DNA of 64,000 nucleotides from Coniferiporia sulphurascens (lineage: Eukaryota > Basidiomycota > Agaricomycetes > Hymenochaetales > Hymenochaetaceae), in contig NBBA01000022.1 of assembly GCA_002794785.1 (NCBI GenBank), positions 496,001 to 560,000 on the forward strand, written 5' to 3'. Position numbers and translations under genes: made by a program. Below the pieces are notes generated by a model. That model had not been told where the DNA came from. It did not search any database and worked only from the letters and a program-made list of their open reading frames with translations. Shown here piece after piece: positions 57,952 through 64,000 of the stretch (position 1 is the first letter of the stretch; every line of letters starts with the position of its first letter).

Positions 57952-60136
57952 TTAATCGCCCGCTACCTTCTGTCCGATCTGCAACAAATCATTCTCGTGC
58001 TCCGTGTCCACATCGTCCTCAGCATCTTCGCCACTCTGATTTTCTCTCCGTTCGTCGTCTCTTTCGAGTTCATCACGCATATTCTCAACGTCGCGATCGA
58101 CTTTTGGAGTGATGCGTTCAACACCAGCAGCTTCAACGAGGGAGACACGGGCGCGATGAGGTGATAGATGTGCAGAACGACGCGCAGGACGCTTTAAACG
58201 GCGACGAGCGACCATAACAGGGACTGAGCATTTCTGTGAAAAACGCGTTAGTGAATACACAATAGCTAAACTGAAAGCTAGTGCAAACCTGAACAAGGTA
58301 GTGGGACGTCGAGCCGAGGAGGATTCTGCGATTTGAGATAAGACCAAACGCACGACCGAAATTTGATGAAAGGGATATTCACCCCTTAAGTTGTCCTAAT
58401 CCACGGGAACCAACAATCAACATAGTCGGCTCAATATGGTCAATAATATCTAGATTAAGGATTATTAGAGGTTTATGTCAGGAGACCTATCTCGTTGGAC
58501 GTCGTACCTAAAAGCATGTGACGACTATTTTTCGCATGCCAGGCCTGGCAGGCGACAGTAACATGCAACTTAGTGCGTTGCAGAAGGCCAATCACCTGAC
58601 GGACCAAAATATATGCAAGTGTTTGGCGCTGTATAAGCCCGCATTAATAAAGGCTAAACACGAGTTAAAGAGTGTTAAACCTCTTGCTGATTCCGCAGTT
58701 TTGAAACACGATCGGAAGGATTAGGGTTTGGGGGGTCCACTGAAAACCATGGTAAGGATTGAGAACCGTATAAAATAAGCTGGCGTCATACCCTTTGCTT
58801 CATTCTCATTCACCGACACGAGTATCCTAAAAGTTCGTCAGATCGGTACCAGCTGCGTAAAATGCGTACCTTACATTTCATCGCCGTCTTTGAGAACGGT
58901 ACCCACACCCCATTCGACAGCGTAACGACTTTCTTCACTCAGATCACTCGCAACTACGTACCGCCTCGATCGACGGCCATTCAGCTCGATCGAATGAGCA
59001 GGATCGCCCTGCGTAAGAGTAATGGTACATCGATCACGCATGAAGACCGGTCTACTTGTCGTAAGGGGGAGCGATACGTGGCGGGTCGTCTTCTTACGTC
59101 GGGGATTGTTTCGGCGCTCACTTGCATTCAATGTGCTCGGAAAGTACGGTTCTGGAGGAACGACAATATTGACACCCTCCCCGAGCGGGTCCGGAGCGTC
59201 AAGGGTATCTGGTTCTAATGTTTCGGCAGGAATAAGAGCGTTCTGCTCAGTATTCTGCTCAGTGATCGAATCGAACATGTCATTATCAGACCAAGACTCC
59301 TCAGAATCGCCCTCATCATCCAGTTCGTCTGCAGAGTCATCATCGGACGTCGCTGATGACTGCATGAACGCGTTCCGAGGCCGGATGGGTGCGCGTGTGG
59401 AGGGTCCCTCGATGTCTGATTCGACATCGGATTGAGAGAGCTTGAGAGCTTCGACAGATGGCGATGCATCGCGCGTGCGTGCGCCCTTGTACAGAAAAGG
59501 GGATGTGCTACGTGCACGACCTGCTGGACCGGGCTCGGTGTCGTCCGCCGATTTTCTCGATACAGCCGATGATGAACGCGGTCTGCCATCCTGTTGAGTC
59601 CTGGAACGACCACGTTCCTTGTCATCGGAGCTGTAGCGGGTTAGGGATAACGCAGAAAAACCGCCCATCATCGAGCTAAAGGACTTTCTGCTGAACGCGC
59701 TGGAGGGCCGCGCGGGCTGGGCAGACAGTTGAGCAGCTGGCTGACTAGGTTGGTCTTGAGTCGAAGAGGAGCCGGTGCGCTCAAGGGCACTGCGAATGAT
59801 CCTGGAGGCCTCCTCATCGAGTTGCTGCTTTGTCATAAGAGAGCTTGTGCTGGAACGGCGACTGGGGAAAGACGGTCTATCAGCACTATATGCAGACGGG
59901 TACGAATCGCCCAACGCAGATGAAGACGAGGAACGAGCGAAAGGGAGGCCGCCGCCGATGGGGGAATGAGTGGAGGGAGTGGGATGGTAATCCGTGATCT
60001 CCCTGCCCTCTGGGGGACTGACAAGGGAACCGTAGTGAGGGTCTCTGTCCTTTGATATAGCGTATCTGGACATCCAGCTGAGCTTCTTGGACGCCGCAGA
60101 GGAAGAAGGCGATGGCTGGTGCCTATCAGAGCCCAT
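57952..60136 (-). CDS. Universal stress protein (UspA) domain protein with long disordered N-terminus
   Basis: The ATG at 60,134-60,136 gives MGSDRHQPSPSSSAASKKLS. The first codon of the longer frame is TTG, so it is not used. About 370 residues of Ser/Arg/Asp-rich, likely disordered sequence follow. The UspA domain then begins RRYVVASDLSEESRYAVEWG, then VDPPNPNPSDRVSKLRNQQE, TLAYILVRQVIGLLQRTKLH, VTVACQAWHAKNSRHMLLDI, IDHIEPTMLIVGSRGLGQLK and GILLGSTSHYLVQKCSVPVM. GSRG-(9 residues)-GS is the intact ATP-binding G2XG9XG(S/T) motif, restored only when the short exon between two introns (about 58,250-58,390) is included. A basic/acidic tail ends LLQIGQKVAGD. Fungal proteins of this type are poorly studied; nucleotide binding is inferred. 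Confidence 0.9.
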
Positions 60137-60938
60137 CTCTGGGCACAACGACGCAGAGAACAGGAGAGGAAGGGAAAGAAAGAAAGCAAAGCCAACGAGG
60201 TTCCCACTCACCACGAAATCAATAGAACGGACACGGAAGGGCAACTTGGACTTGGCTTGGCCTTGCTCTCGGCGTGACTACGTGACAGGTGACTCAACGC
60301 GAGATGTCCGGTTCACACTGCTGACATCAGTATTGCTCTGATCAACACATCCATTTTTAGAACCTTCGATGGAGTAAACTAAGAAAGCCTTTTTTAAATA
60401 CTGCAGGGGTATTATATACAGTCAAACTTCCTGTACAGTATAACAGTCAGTGGAAGGGTCTGTCAGGAATCCCCTCATTTTTCTGATCATTTTCCATATC
60501 TTTACTTATTTTTCCCATCATTATTCATTGACTTACTGCATTAGGATTCCTGACATATTGGAAACCACCATGGGGTGGAAACACTCAAGAACTAATGGGA
60601 CCAAAAACTGTATATTGAGTAGTTGGAATCTATAAAATACAAGGACTTGTTGATGCTCACCTGTATATCTGTTAGGCAGCAGCTGGGAATAACTCAACTG
60701 GGCCCCGAAGAGATCAACAAAATGCTGACTAGCACAAAGGGAACACCTAGTAATCTGAGGGGGCACTCAGAGGGACTATGTTCAGATCATGTGTAATGCT
60801 TAGACAACATGATGGTAAGTAGATTGCTTCAAATGACAGGGACATGATGAAAATATACTTGTTAGGGCAACACTATACACCAACATGGCACACAGGTTCT
60901 AGCAGTGAAATGACTTAGGAGAGGGATATGCAAGTTGA
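60137..60938. other. Transition to AT-rich repeat region; possible exon remnants
   Basis: The first part is the USP promoter. From about 60,440 base composition shifts to AT-rich and no housekeeping gene follows. Short protein-like stretches occur, such as METTMGWKHSRTNGTKNC (ending 60,635) and, after a tgttag acceptor at about 60,675, QQLGITQLGPEEINKMLTST. They may be exons of the interrupted gene downstream or an old transposon; I cannot decide. Confidence 0.35.
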
Positions 60939-61215
60939 TGTTACAAATTTCCTTTACTCATTGCCTTTATCAGCATTAGTCATCTTTGCTGACTGATCCA
61001 CCTTGTATGCTGACTGATCCTAGCCTCATGATCAGTCAGACTCTTCTACCAGTTTCTATTTCCTTCCATGCTGACTGATCCTTATTGTTCACTCAGTCAG
61101 CCTTCCACCTTGTTCTATAGTGTTCTATGCATGTATATAAGGACTTGCTTTCAGAGCACTAAGCCTTAAGCTTGTGCTCTTCATTCAATAGAGCCTACTT
61201 GTTCACTATGGAGGT
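60939..61215 (+). mobile_element. Diverged LTR-like element, relative of the solo LTRs (3' end undefined)
   Basis: It starts tgttacaaatttcctttac, like the solo LTRs (tgttacaattttcctttac). Further in it has a TATA-type tatataagg followed by aagccttaagcttgtgctctt and caatagagcc, matching the corresponding block of the solo LTRs. It also has a hairpin with ctgactgatc/gatcagtcag arms (61,010-61,039) and three copies of tgctgactgatcc. I could not find a matching TAACA end or target duplication, so it may be truncated. Confidence 0.6.
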
Positions 61216-61454
61216 CCTTATTGGACAAAAATATGTGCACTTGCAATGAATTGCTGACAAAGCAGTTATAACTGGTTATTTTGAATTATTTTGAATTAAA
61301 TGGAATTATTTGTGATTATTCCCATGAACCCTATAACTGCATATAACTAGTTATAACTGAATATGAGTTATGGGAAGTAGTTGCAAAATCTCTGCATATA
61401 ACTAGCAGTTATAGTGCACACATTGCCGAGTGCGAAAGCATGACTCATAATCCA

Positions 61455-61544
61455 AAATAATCAGTGGTTATTTTGCATTTGCATTTGCTAATCTGTGATG
61501 ATCACATGCATTTGGCATTCTTGGGCTATCACCACTGATTATTT
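61455..61544. repeat. Fold-back with 14-bp perfect inverted repeats
   Basis: aaataatcagtggt at 61,455-61,468 is exactly reverse-complementary to accactgattattt at 61,531-61,544, leaving a 62-nt loop. The surrounding 61,260-61,560 is rich in short ataactg/agttata dyads, as in MITE-like DNA. No target duplication was identified. Confidence 0.65.
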
Positions 61545-61641
61545 CCAATTATAGGTTACATAATCCCTACCTTTCTGGACTAGTGACCCTGAAATTATGC
61601 TGGCATGAGATTGGCAAGAAGGAGAGCCTTGGGCTGGGGAT

Positions 61642-61646
61642 CTAAC
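61642..61646. repeat. Target-site duplication of LTR A, left copy
   Basis: ctaac, repeated exactly at 62,772-62,776 immediately after the LTR end. Confidence 0.85.
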
Positions 61647-61994
61647 TGTTACAATTTTCCTTTACTTTTCCCTTACTGTGCTGACTCACTTCCCCTTTGT
61701 CATCATCAGTCAGCACAACTCCCCCATTTCTCTGCCTTACTCATCTTTATTTCGCCTCATGCCATAAGATGCCATGATGACGCCTTATTGCACCATCATG
61801 ACGTGCTTTGCTTACTGATCACCATACTTGTATTACCAAGGCTTTCCTTGAGTTTCCATGACCTTCCTTAAGTCTGGTAAACACACCTAACCAAGTCGCT
61901 ACAGTAGCAAACACATAGAGTAGCATATAAGCATGTAACTTCAGTAGCATAAGCCTTAAGCTTGTGCTCTTTGTTCATACAAGCCCATTATCTG

Positions 61995-61999
61995 CTACC
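61995..61999. repeat. Target-site duplication of LTR B, left copy
   Basis: ctacc, repeated at 62,559-62,563; both copies lie within LTR A. Confidence 0.85.
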
Positions 62000-62558
62000 T
62001 GTTACAATTTTTCCCTTACCTTCCCTTACGCGCTGACTCACTTCCTCTTCGTCATCATCAGTCAGCGCGACTCCCCTATTCCTTTGCCTTACTCATCCTT
62101 ATTTCGCCTTACGCTATAAGACGCCATGATGACGCCTTATTGCACCATCATGACGTGCTTTGCTTACTGATCACCGTACTTGTATTACCAAGGTCTTCCT
62201 TGAGTTTCCATGACTTTCCATAGTCTGGTAAACATACCTAACCAAGTCGCTACAGTAGCAAACACATAGAGTAGCATATAAGCATGTAACTTCAGTAGCA
62301 CAAGCCCTAAGCTTGTGCTCTTTGTTCATACAAGCCCATTATCTGCTACCACCAATCTACTGTGTGCCACTTGGCCATTAGTCGCTTCGTTGTAACCCGA
62401 CTCAGTTCAAGAAGCCTACAGTGTTTCATTGTCGATCAGGAAGCCCCATCGACGATCATCCTCGACTTACGACATCTAAGAAGCCCCGTTGCCGTACCAC
62501 CAGTCCCGACGATCAGGAAGCCCCGACATCGATCACCGTGTAACCGTTGAGCTTAACA
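62000..62558 (+). mobile_element. Solo LTR B, nested in LTR A
   Basis: 559 bp, same ends (TGTTACAATT..GCTTAACA) and orientation as LTR A, flanked by ctacc duplications. It keeps many CpG sites that are TpG or CpA in LTR A and LTR C, consistent with a younger insertion. Contains the 10-bp hairpin arms cgcgctgact (62,029-62,038) and agtcagcgcg (62,060-62,069). Confidence 0.9.
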
Positions 62559-62563
62559 CTACC
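62559..62563. repeat. Target-site duplication of LTR B, right copy
   Basis: ctacc, exact copy of 61,995-61,999. Confidence 0.85.
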
Positions 62564-62771
62564 ACCAGTCTACTGTGTGCCAGAGTGCCACGAGTCACTT
62601 CATCGTAACCCGACTTACCCCAGAAGCCTACCGCGTCCATATCGTTGATCAGGAAGCCCTACCGACAATCCCCCTCGACTTATGACATCTAGGAAGCCCC
62701 ATTGCCATATCATCAGTCTCGACGATCAGGAAGCCCCAACGTCGATCATCGTGTAACCATTGAGCTTAACA

Positions 62772-62776
62772 CTAAC
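62772..62776. repeat. Target-site duplication of LTR A, right copy
   Basis: ctaac, exact copy of 61,642-61,646. Confidence 0.85.
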
Positions 62777-63235
62777 TACATAAGGGAAAACATAGGGTTT
62801 ACTGAGAAAAAGAAGAAAGGGCCTGAAGGTATTCCATTGTTAAATTCTATTTATGGTATCCCATAATGCAATAGACAAGCACTAAGCATGTAGCTTTAGG
62901 CTGGAAAATTGTAACTGCATTGCATGAGCCCGCTGTCTTGCAAAGTCCCTATCAAAGTCCCCATCTATCTATTGGAAAACAGAGTGTCTCTCACAAATGT
63001 CTCAACCAAAGGGGCCACAATGAGGAAGTTGTTGCTATTCAACTTGCACATGTACTTCTTTCTGCAAGTCTGTGATGGTTGGAACTGTTTGTAATGAGAT
63101 TAAGGTGCATCAATATATTTTTATCCCTTAGTCCTGCTCATTTTTTGAACAATTCATAGATTCCTACTGAAGGAGATGCAGCTTTTAATTGTGGCCATCC
63201 ATGGTTCTCTCACCAGGTGGTGCTTTTAGGGGCCC

Positions 63236-63240
63236 ATGAC
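63236..63240. repeat. Target-site duplication of LTR C, left copy
   Basis: atgac, repeated at 63,800-63,804. Confidence 0.85.
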
Positions 63241-63799
63241 TGTTAAGCTCAATGGTTACACAGTGATCGACGTCGGGGCTTCCTGATCATCGGAACAGAT
63301 GGTACAGCAACGGGGCTTCCTAGATGTCGTAAGTCGAGGGTGATCGTCAGTGGGGCTTCCTGATCGACGATGTGGACATGAGATGCTTCTTAGCGGGGTC
63401 GGGTTATGACGAAGTGACTAATGGCCTAAGGGCACACAGTAGACTTGGTGGTAGCAGATAATGGACTTGTATGAACAAAGAGCACAAGCTTAGGGCTTGT
63501 GCTACTGAAGTTACATGCTTATATGCTACTCTATGTGTTTGCTACTGTAGTGACTTGGTTAGGTATGTTTACCAGACTATGGAAGGTCCTGGAAACTCAA
63601 GGAAGGCCTTGGTAATACAAGTTCGGTGATCAGTAAGCAAAGCACGTCATGATGGTGCAATAAGGCATCATCATGGCATCTTATGGCACAAGGTGAATGA
63701 GGATGAGTAAGGTAGAGAAATGGGGGAGTTGCACTGACTGATGATGATGAAGGTGAAGTGAGTCAGTGCAGTAAGGGAAAGTAAGGGAAAATTGTAACA
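63241..63799 (-). mobile_element. Solo LTR C (inverted)
   Basis: 559 bp, reverse orientation of the same LTR: on the + strand it runs TGTTAAGCTC..AATTGTAACA. It is flanked by atgac on both sides and therefore inserted independently of A and B. Hairpin arms tgcactgact (63,730-63,739) and agtcagtgca (63,761-63,770). Confidence 0.9.
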
Positions 63800-63804
63800 A
63801 TGAC
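63800..63804. repeat. Target-site duplication of LTR C, right copy
   Basis: atgac, exact copy of 63,236-63,240. Confidence 0.85.
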
Positions 63805-64000
63805 CAAGTGCTGGACTGGTCACACTTCGGGTTTTTTCCAAAAGGTGGATATGGACCTACAGATTGTGGCAGCTACTTCCTGGTATGTGAATATATTTAT
63901 GCATACAAAGGGGACTGGTTAATGGTATACAGATTGAAAACAACTGGTGGCCTGACATGCCCTGCATATGTGGTGAAGGTTGGAGTGGTCATGTTCAAGC

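Larger units (their letters stand above)
61647..62771 (+). mobile_element. Solo LTR A (carries nested LTR B)
   Basis: Begins TGTTACAATT and ends GCTTAACA, i.e. TGTTA..TAACA terminal inverted bases of an LTR. Without the nested copy and one of its duplications it is 561 bp. It holds a TATA-like catataagcatg, an aagccttaagcttgtgctctt block and several aggaagcccc repeats. It is flanked by ctaac on both sides. No primer-binding site, polypurine tract or gag/pol lies inside, so it is a solo LTR left by recombination. Which superfamily (Gypsy or Copia) cannot be told from an LTR alone. Confidence 0.88.
61605..64000 (+). pseudogene. Unrecognised gene interrupted by solo LTR insertions (runs off window)
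   Basis: An ORF from ATG 61,605 (MRLARRRALGWGSN) stops at the LTR junction and resumes in the same frame at 62,777 (YIRENIGFTEKKKKGPEGIP) once the LTR and one target duplication are left out. An intron gtatcc..tttag would lead to GWKIVTALHEPAVLQSPYQS. A second, gtactt..catag, would lead to IPTEGDAAFNCGHPWFSHQV at 63,160. This frame is again cut exactly at 63,240 by LTR C and resumes at 63,805 (QVLDWSHFGFFPKGGYGPTD) without a stop to the window end. I do not recognise the product. The exons are AT-richer than those of the other genes, so it may itself be transposon-derived. As it stands the gene is broken by both insertions. Confidence 0.55.

Noticed and set aside
58871..60244. USP protein beginning with a membrane segment at 60,244
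   Set aside because: The first codon is TTG and the hydrophobic stretch lies upstream of the first ATG (60,136).
61647..62771. A single LTR with an internal tandem duplication
   Set aside because: The second copy starts at TGTTA and ends at TAACA and is flanked by a 5-bp duplication (ctacc). That fits a nested insertion, not an internal duplication.
61647..63799. LTR A and LTR C as the two ends of one retrotransposon
   Set aside because: They are in opposite orientation, each has its own target duplication (ctaac, atgac), and no gag/pol lies between them.
1..64000. tRNA genes, rRNA, CRISPR arrays
   Set aside because: I looked for B-box-like GGTTCGAnnCC with a matching A box and for regularly spaced direct repeats and saw none. 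Short GGTTCGA matches (about 1,482 and 30,111) lie in or beside coding exons without cloverleaf partners.

Overview
The window is nuclear DNA from a filamentous basidiomycete, most likely an Agaricomycete. Genes lie close together on both strands. Nearly all are broken by short introns of about 50-65 nt with GT..AG ends and pyrimidine-poor acceptors. The recognisable products include a fungal phytochrome histidine kinase, a SepH/Cdc7-type septation kinase and a TmpB-like adenylation/ferric-reductase fusion. No bacterial-style operons, CRISPR arrays, rRNA or tRNA genes were seen. The supplied protein translations ignore introns, so the gene models here were assembled by joining exons across splice sites by eye. 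Outer limits are firmer than internal boundaries.

Layout: 1-3,638 holds the 3' part of a phytochrome hybrid kinase. It is followed by the divergent pair IWR1 / ZCCHC10-like zinc knuckle (4.0-6.1 kb), a short-chain dehydrogenase and a secreted covalent-FAD oxidase (6.3-10.3 kb), a UTP30/CIC1-like L1-domain ribosome-biogenesis protein, an alpha/beta hydrolase and a YTP1-like membrane protein (11-16 kb). Next come a large disordered protein ending in a CaaX box (16.6-18.7 kb), a nucleoside-diphosphate-kinase-like pseudoenzyme with a repetitive tail (19.6-21.3 kb), the divergent pair Derlin / TAM41 (21.8-24.2 kb), an unrecognised gene (24.7-26.3 kb), ALG6 (26.4-29.0 kb) and a hotdog thioesterase with a 14-nt microexon (29.1-30.1 kb).

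The second half carries the SepH-type kinase (30.3-35.2 kb), mitochondrial ribosomal protein uL5m, a multi-pass membrane protein, a SET/MYND protein, the TmpB-like fusion (40.6-44.6 kb) and an enoyl-CoA hydratase. RAD50 (47.4-52.5 kb), RPN13, a short coiled-coil (SCOC-like) protein, PET127 and a universal-stress-protein-domain protein follow. Most of these are housekeeping genes: ER quality control and N-glycosylation (Derlin, ALG6), mitochondrial lipid, RNA and translation (TAM41, PET127, uL5m), proteasome (RPN13), DNA repair (RAD50) and cell division.

From about 60.4 kb to the end the sequence changes to AT-richer, repeat-dominated DNA. Here I found three solo LTRs of one retrotransposon family (559-561 bp each, ends TGTTA..TAACA), each flanked by its own exact 5-bp target-site duplication. 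One is nested inside another and one is inverted. Removing two of the insertions restores an open reading frame of an unrecognised gene, so the elements landed in what had been coding sequence. An imperfect relative of the LTR and a fold-back repeat lie just upstream. All LTR copies share a hairpin whose two arms differ between copies in a matched, pairing-preserving way.
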